Of a DNA stretch of 64,000 nucleotides, positions 42,321 to 50,240 are shown piece by piece. A program made the translations under genes and the position numbers. The number at the start of each line of letters is the position of its first letter. The first letter of the stretch is position 1. The stretch comes from Gordonia sediminis (GTDB lineage: Bacteria > Actinomycetota > Actinomycetes > Mycobacteriales > Mycobacteriaceae), in contig RZUM01000004.1 in NCBI GenBank assembly GCA_004193205.1, positions 434,001 through 498,000 of the forward strand, in the 5' to 3' direction. Under the pieces are notes generated by a model that saw nothing but the letters and a program-made list of their open reading frames with translations, was not told the origin of the DNA and ran no database searches.

Positions 42321-43074
42321 GGACGCCGTCATCTCGGCGATCGATGAGCTGGTCGACTGGCAGTTGGCCCAGCCCATCGTGGACGACTACGACGTCGACA
42401 GGTACGACCTGTGCCCTCATGAAGGGTGTTCGCTCTCCTGGCACGGGCTTCCTCAGGTCGGCTGCCCCGGCAGCGACGCAGAGGGCCCGCTACGAGGCCC
42501 GGAGTCGGTATCTGCGGGCATAGCGCTGCCCACGGCACCAGACACCCTGTACATCGGGAGAGGGGTGGATATCGACCCTGACGCGGTGACGTGGGACGAG
42601 CTGAGCAGTCTGGGATGGGAGACCCTCGGCTTCATCAGCGAGGAGACCGAACCGTTCTGGCGAGATGCTGAGCACGTCGCCATCGCCCCCTATGTCGTGC
42701 CCCGCGAGGTCCCCGTCACTCTCACATCGGAGGAGTTGGGGCTCGGGTGCAGCTTCGTGATGATCCGACCCGACGTCGAGATCACGGCGCGCGGCGGTGA
42801 GGATCTGTACGCGGAGATCGTCACCATAGTCCGCCATCCCCTCAGCGCCGACGAGCAACCCATTCCCGAGGCGTTCCTACACCAGGAGGGCCTGCAGCTC
42901 TGGGCCGACGGCAGGCTGCTGGGCAGGGTGCAGTCGTACCCGATGCTGACCGAGGAGACCGAGTACACCCATGAGTTCGGTGGGCAGATCGTTCATCGGC
43001 GGCGGTGGTGGACGTTGAAGTGCACCCTGATCGAGATCGAGAACGCGAACGTCGGGGTGCTGGGGACGTGGTGA
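42295..43074 (+). CDS. phage hypothetical protein
   Basis: The 259-aa protein has a short Cys/His segment near the N-terminus (DLCPHEGCSLSWHGLPQVGCPG) that could bind zinc. A beta-rich C-terminal part follows, with duplicated-looking strands (PYVVPREVPVTLTSEELGLGCSFVMIRPDVEI, EFGGQIVHRRRWWTLKCTLIEIENANVGVLGTW). No function is recognised. ATG at 42295 lies inside the preceding gene. Confidence 0.5.
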   Translation: MTRRTHNPEDAVISAIDELVDWQLAQPIVDDYDVDRYDLCPHEGCSLSWHGLPQVGCPGSDAEGPLRGPESVSAGIALPTAPDTLYIGRGVDIDPDAVTWDELSSLGWETLGFISEETEPFWRDAEHVAIAPYVVPREVPVTLTSEELGLGCSFVMIRPDVEITARGGEDLYAEIVTIVRHPLSADEQPIPEAFLHQEGLQLWADGRLLGRVQSYPMLTEETEYTHEFGGQIVHRRRWWTLKCTLIEIENANVGVLGTW

Positions 43075-43084
43075 GAGCCGAGAT

Positions 43085-43105
43085 GTCTATAACTCAGCTA
43101 TAGAC
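43085..43105. other. short inverted repeat after the 42295 gene
   Basis: GTCTATA (43085-43091) pairs with TATAGAC (43099-43105) around a 7-nt loop. The weak AT stem is not a typical terminator; it may be an operator. Confidence 0.35.
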
Positions 43106-43170
43106 CTAACACCCTTGCGAGAGGCCAGGATTCGGGCTTTGACCAGCGGTAGGATGAGGCCCAGACAGTC

Positions 43171-43201
43171 GAACAGCCAGGGCTGTGAACCCTGGCTGTT
43201 C
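43171..43201. terminator. perfect 12-bp hairpin, possible terminator
   Basis: GAACAGCCAGGG (43171-43182) pairs perfectly with CCCTGGCTGTTC (43190-43201); the loop is CTGTGAA. It sits in the gap before the zinc-ribbon gene. No T tract follows; a structured leader of that gene is the alternative. Confidence 0.5.
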
Positions 43202-43232
43202 AGAAGCTCAACCCTCACGATTGGCAGTTCTC

Positions 43233-43925
43233 ATGGTATCAGCGAAATCTCGCCCCGCACCCCTCCACTGCCAGTGCTGCAACGTCGGATTCGTCGCCAG
43301 CCGCTCTGATGCCAGGTACTGCAGTGCCCGATGCCGGAAACAGGCGTCTCGTCTGAGGGCAAAAGCCCAGCATAAGTGTGACCTGATCCAGGGGTGTCGG
43401 ATTAGAACAGATGTTCGAGATGTCACACTTATCCAGGGGAAACGTGGTGGTGCTGGTTTAGACATAGAGAAAGTAGAAGTAGTAGATACCCAGGTAGGTG
43501 TAGGTGAGAGAGATCATCTAATTCCCAAGAGGTGTGGCGCTCCTGCGGAGCGCAGTGCCCCGACCAGAACCACCCAGGGGGTGAAGGGCCAACGCCCCAA
43601 TCAGATCCAGCGGCACATCGACTTCACCCACCACCTGGACGAGATTCTGGATCACCTGCAGTTCCACATCGAGCACGACACCGGTAGGCGCGTCACTCAG
43701 CGACGCCGAGATACCTGGGTCGCTGGGATTCGTCTTCTGATCACCCACGATTGCCGCACCGTCGAGGACATCCACTGCGTGATCGACCACTGCCACACCG
43801 TGGGATGGTTTGCCGACACCGAGCTGGGCATCAGCAGCGTCAGCAGCAAGGACGATCATGGCCTTCGCTATCGCTGGGACGACCTGTGGGAAGAGATCCG
43901 AGACGAGGACGTGGTGGCCTCGTGA
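43233..43925 (+). CDS. phage zinc-ribbon protein
   Basis: The frame of about 230 aa has an N-terminal FCS-like zinc ribbon (CQCCNVGFVASRSDARYCSARCRKQASRLR; C-x2-C-x13-C-x3-C) and a C-terminal helical part (IDFTHHLDEILDHLQFHIEHDTGRRVTQRRRDTWVAGIRLLITHDCRTVEDIHCVIDHC). The region 43370-43540 between them has lower GC and repeats, including a SOS-like palindrome, so it may be an insertion or a non-conserved linker. The start is uncertain: ATG 43233 is chosen, and a GTG at 43185 lies within the hairpin. Function is unknown. Confidence 0.45.
   Translation: MVSAKSRPAPLHCQCCNVGFVASRSDARYCSARCRKQASRLRAKAQHKCDLIQGCRIRTDVRDVTLIQGKRGGAGLDIEKVEVVDTQVGVGERDHLIPKRCGAPAERSAPTRTTQGVKGQRPNQIQRHIDFTHHLDEILDHLQFHIEHDTGRRVTQRRRDTWVAGIRLLITHDCRTVEDIHCVIDHCHTVGWFADTELGISSVSSKDDHGLRYRWDDLWEEIRDEDVVAS
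43403..43418. promoter_or_regulatory. LexA (SOS) box-like palindrome inside a reading frame
   Basis: TAGAACAGATGTTCGA matches the actinobacterial SOS box TCGAAC-N4-GTTCGA at all but one fixed base; the inner GAAC-N4-GTTC is exact. It is flanked by an inverted repeat AAGTGTGAC (43374-43382) and GTCACACTT (43422-43430). Its place within a reading frame weakens the case for a functional operator. Confidence 0.35.
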
Positions 43926-43940
43926 TGCAAGACTTAACCT

Positions 43941-44348
43941 ATGGCTGGACCAAAGCCAGATTCTTGTGTGGTGGCCAACTGCGCCCGTCCCGTTCGATCA
44001 CGTGGGCTATGCCTGGCGCATTATTCGAGGTGGTACAAGGGATCAGACCTGGGTGCACCGATCCGCGAGTACCGGCCTCGTGGGCAAAATGTCTCGGAGA
44101 TCCTGTCCATCTACGCCAAACCGTCAGAAACCGGCTGCCTTATCTGGATCGGCCCCACCAACCCCCACGGCTACGGCGAGATCAGCTATCACGGCAGGCT
44201 GGTAAAGATCCACCGACTTGTGTGGGAGCACCACTTCGGTCCACTTCCGCATGGTGTTCGCATCAGCCGCAGTTGCGGAAACAGGCTGTGTGTCAACATC
44301 GATCACCTGTGGGAACTGCCACATGCACGCTGGAGATCTGCACTCTGA
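43941..44348 (+). CDS. phage HNH endonuclease-like protein
   Basis: The 135-aa protein has an N-terminal zinc knuckle (SCVVANCARPVRSRGLCLAHYSRWYKGSDLG) and an HNH_3-like module: CLIWIGPTNPHGYGEISYHGRLVKIHRLVWEHHFGPLPHGVRISRSCGNRLCVNIDHLWE. Such small HNH proteins are free-standing homing endonucleases or nicking enzymes in actinophages. It is related in plan to the next gene, suggesting duplication. The C-terminus is short, so it may be a trimmed copy. Confidence 0.65.
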   Translation: MAGPKPDSCVVANCARPVRSRGLCLAHYSRWYKGSDLGAPIREYRPRGQNVSEILSIYAKPSETGCLIWIGPTNPHGYGEISYHGRLVKIHRLVWEHHFGPLPHGVRISRSCGNRLCVNIDHLWELPHARWRSAL

Positions 44349-44383
44349 TCCTGTGTTTCGCACCGGTTCGTCCGGGAAGAGGT

Positions 44384-45007
44384 GTGAACACACCACACAA
44401 CACCTGCGCCCATTCCACCTGCGACCGTCTCGCCCACCGCCCCAGCGGCACCTACTGCAAGGTCCACGCCGAGCGCCTGCGCCGAGGACGCGACATGGAT
44501 GCCCCCATCACCGACTACAGACCGCGCGGTTTGACCCCTCAGCAGGTCCTGGAGCACTTTTCAGCCCCTGGCCCTACCCCGGATGACTGCTGGACCTGGA
44601 GCGGGCCTGTGAACCGCTATGCGCGGACCGTCTACGGCGTGGTGACGATCGATCACGTCCCGTGGAACGCCCATCGTCTGGCGTGGGTCCTCGCCCATGG
44701 TGAACCGCCGCCGGGGGTCGAGGTGATGCACGAGTGCGACAACGGCACCTGCATCAATCTCCGCCACCTGCGACTCGGCAGCCACCAGCAGAACATGCAA
44801 GACGCGGTGGACCGGGACCGCATCGCCTATGGCGAACGCCAGGGGGCCGCTGTTCTCGATGACGGTCTGGTGCTGCAGATGCGGCAGTGGCACCGTGAAG
44901 GAATGAGCTACACCGATATCGCCCGGACCGTCGGTGTCTCGATCAACGCCGCCCGCTTCGCCGTCATCGGTACGACCTGGAAGCATCTTCCGCTGGAGGC
45001 GTCATGA
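44384..45007 (+). CDS. phage HNH endonuclease with C-terminal HTH
   Basis: The 207-aa protein has a zinc knuckle (CAHSTCDRLAHRPSGTYCKVHAERLRRG), then an HNH_3 module (DCWTWSGPVNRYARTVYGVVTIDHVPWNAHRLAWVLAHGEPPPGVEVMHECDNGTCINLRHLRLG). A C-terminal helix-turn-helix (VLQMRQWHREGMSYTDIARTVGVSINAARFAVIG) would give target specificity. The plan is typical of homing endonucleases. GTG 44384 with GAAGAGG upstream is used. It is paralogous to the preceding gene. Confidence 0.72.
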   Translation: MNTPHNTCAHSTCDRLAHRPSGTYCKVHAERLRRGRDMDAPITDYRPRGLTPQQVLEHFSAPGPTPDDCWTWSGPVNRYARTVYGVVTIDHVPWNAHRLAWVLAHGEPPPGVEVMHECDNGTCINLRHLRLGSHQQNMQDAVDRDRIAYGERQGAAVLDDGLVLQMRQWHREGMSYTDIARTVGVSINAARFAVIGTTWKHLPLEAS

Positions 45008-45399
45008 TCATCGATCCCGAACGCGTGGTGTATCTGGAAAACATCAACCTGCAGTTCAAGGTGCCCGGCTTCTCGGCACAGCCACATGTCGTTATCTCCA
45101 CCATGTTTCACCAGATGTCGGCCTATCTGGCCGAGCAACTGCAGGCTTATGCCATTGATGTCCGCATCTATGACATCCGCGTCATCGGTGTGGAGCCCAT
45201 CCCCGGTACTGCTGATGCCAAGGTCCACATGGCGTGGCGTCCCGAGACCGTCAACGCCGATGTCGAGCTGCTCGGCACCGACACGCTGGTCGAGGTGCCG
45301 CGTGTCACCGAGCAGATCACCCACGGCAGCAGGACCTGGGATCTGCGTGGCTGGGACGACATCCGTCACCGCTGGGCCTACTACTCGGAGGACCTATGA
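45004..45399 (+). CDS. phage hypothetical protein
   Basis: The 131-aa protein starts at an ATG overlapping the HNH stop (ATGA). Strands such as VYLENINLQFKVPGFSAQPHVVISTMFHQMSAYLAEQLQAYAIDVRIYDIRVIGVEPIPG suggest a small alpha/beta fold. No family is recognised. It is coupled to the next gene by a 4-bp overlap. Confidence 0.5.
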   Translation: MIIDPERVVYLENINLQFKVPGFSAQPHVVISTMFHQMSAYLAEQLQAYAIDVRIYDIRVIGVEPIPGTADAKVHMAWRPETVNADVELLGTDTLVEVPRVTEQITHGSRTWDLRGWDDIRHRWAYYSEDL

Positions 45400-45578
45400 G
45401 CCGCCGCCCCTGGAACAAGCCGATGACCCCGGAAGAACGAGCACTGAAGGAGGAGCAGCTCACCAATCTGATCGCACACCGCCGTGCCGAGACCGAAGAG
45501 ATCCGCCGCAAAGCCCTGGACGACGCCATCGAAGACACCCGTAATGCCTTGAAAGACTGTAGAATTGGAGGATCATGA
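45396..45578 (+). CDS. small charged phage protein (60 aa)
   Basis: This short, highly charged helical peptide (MTPEERALKEEQLTNLIAHRRAETEEIRRKALDDAIEDTRNAL) has ATGA overlaps with both neighbours, which supports it as a real gene. Function is unknown. Confidence 0.5.
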   Translation: MSRRPWNKPMTPEERALKEEQLTNLIAHRRAETEEIRRKALDDAIEDTRNALKDCRIGGS

Positions 45579-45805
45579 TGCACTCGAACCCACGGCCCGA
45601 AGGCGTGACACTGTTGCGTGCCACCGGTCAGCGCATCCCACTCGAACTGTCTGGAGAATCCTATCTGGACGACTCCGGCATCCGCGTCTGGATGGTGGAC
45701 ACACCCGTCGACTTCCGCGCCGGGGACAGGTATCACATCGACGTCATGCCGCCGAAGACCGCGATCGAGTTCCCGGTAGTAGCGGCAGACGGTGACTACC
45801 GATGA
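45575..45805 (+). CDS. small phage hypothetical protein (76 aa)
   Basis: ATG 45575 overlaps the previous stop; TTGGAGG lies just upstream. The peptide (TLLRATGQRIPLELSGESYLDDSGIRVWMVDTPVDFRAGDRYHIDVMPPKTAIEFPV) looks like a small beta-barrel. Function is unknown. Confidence 0.5.
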   Translation: MMHSNPRPEGVTLLRATGQRIPLELSGESYLDDSGIRVWMVDTPVDFRAGDRYHIDVMPPKTAIEFPVVAADGDYR

Positions 45806-45999
45806 GCACTCCCGTCTATCACCATCCGCACACCACGAGCCCGCGCGTGTTCAGTCCCTGTGAATCCTGCGGGGCACACAAATCGGAATGCGATGCGATG
45901 ATGGCCAGCGGTCAAGGACTTTGCTGTTCATGGTGTTTGGCGATAAGTCCCACCGACAATCACCAGCCGATCCCGGTCTACACCAAGGACTCACCGTGA
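45802..45999 (+). CDS. small zinc-ribbon phage protein (65 aa)
   Basis: CESCGAHKSECDAMMASGQGLCCSWC gives two CxxC pairs plus extra cysteines, a likely zinc ribbon. The start overlaps the previous stop and its stop overlaps the HNH start. No defined role. Confidence 0.5.
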   Translation: MSTPVYHHPHTTSPRVFSPCESCGAHKSECDAMMASGQGLCCSWCLAISPTDNHQPIPVYTKDSP

Positions 46000-46271
46000 G
46001 CCGGACCAGCGACAAGGACTACCAGCGCATGCGAGACGAGGCGCTGGCGATATCGGATACGTGCTGGCTCTGCGGAGGATGGATCGATCCCGAGCTGGTC
46101 TGGCCCGATCCGATGTCGGGCAGCTTCGATCACTACGACCCGGTGGCCGATGGCGGAGACAACCTCGGCCCCGGTGCAGCCAGCCATCTCGACTGCAACC
46201 GCAAGCGCCAGAAGAAGCCGTACGAACAGATCATCCGCGAGCGTCAGCCTCAGCACGGACGGAGCTGGTGA
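45996..46271 (+). CDS. HNH endonuclease near the terminase genes
   Basis: The 91-aa HNH protein has CWLCGG, GSFDHYDPVADGGDNLGPGAASHLDCNRKR, with the conserved His-Asn-His pattern and the paired cysteines. Small HNH proteins next to the terminase assist DNA packaging in many siphophages, which fits its place about 0.7 kb before the terminase genes. GTG 45996 overlaps the previous stop. Confidence 0.78.
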   Translation: MSRTSDKDYQRMRDEALAISDTCWLCGGWIDPELVWPDPMSGSFDHYDPVADGGDNLGPGAASHLDCNRKRQKKPYEQIIRERQPQHGRSW

Positions 46272-46447
46272 TGAAGATTCCGAGCAGACACCAGATGACC
46301 GACGGCTACGGTCACGTCGTCGTCGGCACCATCACCAAGGTCGAGGACACCGGCAGCACCGAGACGCATGCGAACTACTCGGTCACGTTCGTCCCCGATC
46401 CCGAGTATCGCGACGTGCTGCTGTTCCAATGGGGAAGGCCGGACTGA
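46271..46447 (+). CDS. small phage hypothetical protein (58 aa)
   Basis: ATG 46271 overlaps the HNH stop (TGATG). The peptide (RHQMTDGYGHVVVGTITKVEDTGSTETHANYSVTFVPDPEYRDVLLFQ) appears beta-rich, possibly an OB-like or SH3-like small fold. Function is unknown. Confidence 0.5.
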   Translation: MKIPSRHQMTDGYGHVVVGTITKVEDTGSTETHANYSVTFVPDPEYRDVLLFQWGRPD

Positions 46448-46611
46448 TGACCACACCAACCCGCACCTGGTACATCGCCTTCTGCACCGACTGCGTCCCG
46501 CGTTGGCCCACACCCTTCCTCAGCGAGCAGGAGCGCGACGACTGGGTGACCCAGCACCAGAACGACACCGGCCACACCCTGGACACCTACACACTCTCGC
46601 CGACCTCGTGA
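46447..46611 (+). CDS. small phage hypothetical protein (54 aa)
   Basis: ATG 46447 overlaps the preceding stop (TGATG). The peptide (TWYIAFCTDCVPRWPTPFLSEQERDDWVTQHQNDTGHTLDTY) has a CxxC pair and the layout of small phage proteins that precede terminase. Function is unknown. Confidence 0.5.
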   Translation: MTTPTRTWYIAFCTDCVPRWPTPFLSEQERDDWVTQHQNDTGHTLDTYTLSPTS

Positions 46612-46946
46612 GTACTCCACTCCACTCACCTCACCTATGCTCCACTCCACACTGCTCACTAGTACTCACCTCTACTCACCTCACGAGCACTCACCTCACC
46701 TACCCTCTACTCCACTCATGGGGGTCGCGTTTGAAACGCCACCCTTCACGTACCGAGGTACATGAGTACTCACGTACCCTCCACTCCGCTCACCCCTGGG
46801 GGGAGGACTCCCCTCCGTGCAGCACGCTCGCATACTCCTGCTTTGCCGATATCTACCTCTTCGTAAATATCCGGACACCACCGTCAACAAAGATCCTGCC
46901 AAGTCTGCTTGGTACAATCCCCTGTACAGAGCGACGGGACGGTGCT
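46612..46946. other. 335-bp non-coding region with CTCACCT/CTCCACT-rich tract before terminase
   Basis: The first 110 bp are degenerate repeats of CTCACCT and CTCCACT with almost no G on the plus strand. GAGTACTC palindromes occur at both ends of the tract, and GTACC-type inverted repeats lie near 46760-46790. A motif TTGGTACAATC (46909-46919) sits 28 bp before the small terminase start. No coding sequence is supported. Candidates are a cos/pac region or the late promoter region. Confidence 0.5.
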
Positions 46947-47249
46947 ATGAGCGATGACGAGAGTCAGACACTCTCCCAAGTGGTCGCCACCCATGACCGC
47001 ACCGCGATCCTGCAGGCTCTGGGAACACGCATCGCCGTGGAGATGGACCGCAACCCCTCCGCCGCCGACTTCGGGTCGCTGTCCAGGCAACTGATCATGG
47101 TGCTCGACCGGCTGGAAGGACACGTCCTCGACCCCGCCGAGGCGCGAGAGGAGGCCGTGGAAGATGAGCTCGCCGCTCGCCGAGCCGCTGATGGGCAATC
47201 AGATTCCGACGTTCGAGCACGTCCCCGACGGGATCGTCGGTCTCGGTGA
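46947..47249 (+). CDS. terminase small subunit-like protein
   Basis: The 100-aa protein is placed immediately before the large terminase and overlaps it by 86 bp. The helical N-terminal part (LSQVVATHDRTAILQALGTRIAVEMDRNPSAADFGSLSRQLIMVLDRLEGH) resembles actinophage small terminase proteins that bind the packaging site. The C-terminus is basic (RARPRRDRRSR). Identification rests on position and general similarity. Confidence 0.65.
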   Translation: MSDDESQTLSQVVATHDRTAILQALGTRIAVEMDRNPSAADFGSLSRQLIMVLDRLEGHVLDPAEAREEAVEDELAARRAADGQSDSDVRARPRRDRRSR

Positions 47250-48630
47250 CGCCGAGGACGCCGTCTTCCTGGCCGAGGGGTACCAGTTCGAGCCCGACCC
47301 GTGGCAGCGTGACACCACCCTGAGCTGGATGGGCCTGAAGGCCGATGGCAGGTGGGCCGCGACCCGCTGCGGATTGTCGGTGGCCCGTCAGGACGGCAAG
47401 ACCGGTGCTCTGGAGCCACGGATTCTCTACGGGATGACAGAGCTGGCCGAGCGCTTCCTCTATACGGCACATGAGATCAAAACGGCCAAGAAGATGATGT
47501 CCCGGCTGTTTTTCTACTTCGACAATCCTTCGGTATTCCCCAAGCTCTATCGCCAAGTGGTCGAGATCCGAAAAGCCAACGGGCAGGAGATCATTCTCCT
47601 GAAGAACGGTGGAAGCATCGAGTTCGCTGCCCGCACCAGAGGCTCCGGTCGCGGCTACACGGTCGACGTGCTGATCATCGATGAGGCGCAGGAGCTGACC
47701 GAACTCCACCTCGCCGCGCTGCAGCCGACGATCTCGACCTCGCTGAACCGGCAGACGATCTTCCTCGGCACTCCCCCGGCGCAGGGGATGGGCGTGGTGT
47801 GGACCAAGATCCACCAGGACGCCCACAGGGGCACCAACCCACGCCTGGCCTGGAGAGAGTGGGACAACGGGCCCGAGGTGGACCTGGACGACCCGCAGGT
47901 GATCGCGGCGGTGAACCCCGGATTCGGCTATCGGCTGGACCTGGAGAGCTTCGAGGACGACCGGGGCGTCATGTCGGACGCCACCTATCTGCGGGAGCGG
48001 CTGGGCTGCTGGGGCGCGGAGCAGATCCTGAGCAAGCGGGTGATCGATGACCTCACCTGGCGGGCCAGTGGCGATCCCACCCTCATCGACGCGGGCAAGG
48101 AGGTGGCCCTGAGTGTCGACGTCGCTCCGGATGCGTCGAGCACCTCGATCTCCGGTGCCACCTGGACCACCACCGAGGGCATGCCGTATGTGGACGTCCT
48201 GGAGACCCGTGGCGGTGCGCCGGACTGGGCCGTCAACTACATCGCGGGGGTCTACGAGCGCCAGGATGTGCGGGCCGTCGTCATCGACCCCGCGAACCCC
48301 CACGCATTGGCCCTGGTCGACCCCCTCAAGGAGAAGGGGATCGCGGTCACCCTGCTCACCGTCCGGCAGGTCATCAGCTCGACGCTGCAGTTCTACAAGG
48401 CCGTGATGGGTGCCGAGATGCGTCATATGAGCCAGATCAGCCTGGATCTGGCGATGGCCGGTGCCCGCAAGCGCCCTATCGGCACCGCAGGCGGCTGGGG
48501 CTGGGGACGGGCGAACGACACCATCGACATCACCCCGGTGGTGAGTGCCACCAACGCGCTGTGGGGCCTGCGCTCCACCGAGGTGGCGAAGAAGCAGAAG
48601 AAGAGGACTGGTGCGGCGTGCTTTGTGTAG
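47164..48630 (+). CDS. terminase large subunit
   Basis: The 488-aa packaging motor has an ATPase domain with a variant Walker A (CGLSVARQDGKTGAL) and Walker B IIDEAQEL (VDVLIIDEAQELTELHLAALQPT), then TIFLGTPPAQGMG. The C-terminal nuclease domain has the acidic residues SVDVAPDASSTSI and AVVIDPANPHALALVDPL. It drives DNA into the prohead and cuts concatemers. ATG 47164 is used; ATG at 47191 is an alternative. Confidence 0.92.
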   Translation: MSSPLAEPLMGNQIPTFEHVPDGIVGLGDAEDAVFLAEGYQFEPDPWQRDTTLSWMGLKADGRWAATRCGLSVARQDGKTGALEPRILYGMTELAERFLYTAHEIKTAKKMMSRLFFYFDNPSVFPKLYRQVVEIRKANGQEIILLKNGGSIEFAARTRGSGRGYTVDVLIIDEAQELTELHLAALQPTISTSLNRQTIFLGTPPAQGMGVVWTKIHQDAHRGTNPRLAWREWDNGPEVDLDDPQVIAAVNPGFGYRLDLESFEDDRGVMSDATYLRERLGCWGAEQILSKRVIDDLTWRASGDPTLIDAGKEVALSVDVAPDASSTSISGATWTTTEGMPYVDVLETRGGAPDWAVNYIAGVYERQDVRAVVIDPANPHALALVDPLKEKGIAVTLLTVRQVISSTLQFYKAVMGAEMRHMSQISLDLAMAGARKRPIGTAGGWGWGRANDTIDITPVVSATNALWGLRSTEVAKKQKKRTGAACFV

Positions 48631-48638
48631 ATGGTGCT

Positions 48639-48690
48639 CCACCCCTCGGCGAACATGCTGTGGTCGGCGTTCGTCTGATGGCCGAGGTGG
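48639..48690 (-). ncRNA. solitary TIGR-like unit, minus strand (terminase-portal gap, first)
   Basis: Read on the minus strand, the core 48648-48683 is GGCCA-TCAGACGAA-CGCCGACCA-CAGCATGTT-CGCC, exactly 36 nt. Arms are CCACCTC and GAGGGGTGG (two extra bases on one side). It lies 8 bp after the terminase stop, antisense to late transcription. Confidence 0.82.
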
Positions 48691-48699
48691 TGAAGCGAA

Positions 48700-48750
48700 G
48701 TGTCCGTGCGCTCCGTCTCTTGGTCGGCGGAAGCTGCTTGGCCCGGACAC
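48700..48750 (-). ncRNA. solitary TIGR-like unit, minus strand (terminase-portal gap, second, imperfect)
   Basis: On the minus strand the unit is GGCCA-AGCAGCTTC-CGCCGACCA, followed by a 10-nt spacer AGAGACGGAG and CGCA, giving a core of 37 nt (48707-48743). The arms GTGTCCG and CGGACAC pair perfectly. The altered right edge and the extra base suggest partial decay. Confidence 0.7.
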
Positions 48751-48800
48751 CAAACAGCCTACAGCCCAATGACAGTCGAAAACTGAGGAGGTGGTGAGAG

Positions 48801-50237
48801 GTGCTCACACAGGAGGAGATCACCGATCTAATCGGGACGGCGTGGCAGCTCCAGCTCTCCGAACGTGTTGAGCTGGACAAGATTCACCGCTTCGTCCGGG
48901 GCAAGGACGGCTACCCGGTGCTCCCGGAGGACGCCGAGGCGGAGGTGAAAGAGATCGCGCGCCACAGCATCCGCAATGTGTTGTCGCTGGTGCGAGATGC
49001 CTTCTGCAACAACCTCTCGGTGGTCGGATACCGCACCGCCACTGCGTCGGAGAACGATGCCGCCTGGGCGATCTGGCAGCGGAACAAGATGGATGCCCGT
49101 CAGGGCGAGATCCACAGGGCCGCAATCACTTACGGAACATCGTATGTCGTGGTGTCTCCCGGTTCCAGCGGTCCGGTGTTTCGCCCGCGCTCTCCCCGTC
49201 AGATGATCGCTCTGTACTCGGACCCGTCCCTGGACGACTGGCCCGCTGTCGCCCTGGAAACCTGGGTCTCCATCGTCGGCGGTCGCCGCCGCCGCGTCGG
49301 TCGGCTCTACGATGCGGAGTTCATCTACCCGCTGGACCTCGGGGAGCTGGCGCTCACCGACTTCGGCACCACCTCGGAGCCGTCGTCGGCGCTGACGTCC
49401 AACGGCATCCGCCCGGTGGGCTTCGGGGACGTCATCCCCCACCGCGCCACCTCCGACGGCGAGCCGGTGTGCCCGGTGGTGCGCTACCCGAACGGATTCG
49501 ACAGCGACAACCCGTCCGAGGGCGAGGTCATCGGCCTGATCGACCCGCAGATCGCGCTGAACAACGTCAACTTCGAGAGGGCCATCGCCAGCCGATTCGG
49601 TGCATGGCCCCAGAAGGTCATTTCGGGCTGGACCGGCACCCGGCAGGAGGTGCTTCAGGCCAGTGCTCGCAAGGTCTGGACCTTCGCCGACGAGGATGTG
49701 AAGGCGCAGAGCTTCCCACCCGCCGCGTTGGAGGGATACAACGCGCTGGTCGAAGAGATGACGGGAGCGGTCCTGACCATGGCGCAGGTCAGCCCGGTCC
49801 AGGGTGCCACCAAGATCATCAACGTCTCCGCCGAGGCACTCGCGGCTGCCGAGGCGCAGCAACAGCGCAAGATCTCGTTCAAGCAGGAATGCCTCGGCGA
49901 ACGCCACGAGCAGCTTCTGCGCCTTGCCGCCGAGATGGACGGCGACACCGCCACCGCTGCCGACTCCGGTGCCGAGGTGATGTGGCGCGACTACGAGGCC
50001 CGCACCTTCGCCGGGGTGGTCGACGGTGTAACGAAACTCGCCGCCCAGGGCGTCCCCATCGAGGAGCTGCTGGTCCTGGTGCCCGGACTCACCCAGCAAC
50101 AGATCACCGGCATCAAGGCCAAGATGCGTGGCACCCAGGCCACCGCACGGATGGATTCTCTGCGGGCCACGGCGGCGGCATTGCGCCAGCCCGCTGTCCC
50201 CGCCGCCCTTCCCGCCCCGGCGGAGGTGCCCGCATAG
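48801..50237 (+). CDS. portal protein
   Basis: The 478-aa siphophage portal (SPP1/gp6-like) is the dodecameric ring through which DNA is packaged. Typical segments are LSVVGYRTATASENDAAWAIWQRNKMDARQGEIHRAAITYGTSYVVV, PRQMIALYSDPSLDDWPAVALETW and EVIGLIDPQIALNNVNFERAIASRFGAWPQKVISGW. The order terminase-portal-MuF supports it. The GTG start has GAGAG directly upstream and follows the two minus-strand hairpin units. Confidence 0.9.
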   Translation: MLTQEEITDLIGTAWQLQLSERVELDKIHRFVRGKDGYPVLPEDAEAEVKEIARHSIRNVLSLVRDAFCNNLSVVGYRTATASENDAAWAIWQRNKMDARQGEIHRAAITYGTSYVVVSPGSSGPVFRPRSPRQMIALYSDPSLDDWPAVALETWVSIVGGRRRRVGRLYDAEFIYPLDLGELALTDFGTTSEPSSALTSNGIRPVGFGDVIPHRATSDGEPVCPVVRYPNGFDSDNPSEGEVIGLIDPQIALNNVNFERAIASRFGAWPQKVISGWTGTRQEVLQASARKVWTFADEDVKAQSFPPAALEGYNALVEEMTGAVLTMAQVSPVQGATKIINVSAEALAAAEAQQQRKISFKQECLGERHEQLLRLAAEMDGDTATAADSGAEVMWRDYEARTFAGVVDGVTKLAAQGVPIEELLVLVPGLTQQQITGIKAKMRGTQATARMDSLRATAAALRQPAVPAALPAPAEVPA

Positions 50238-50240
50238 CCC

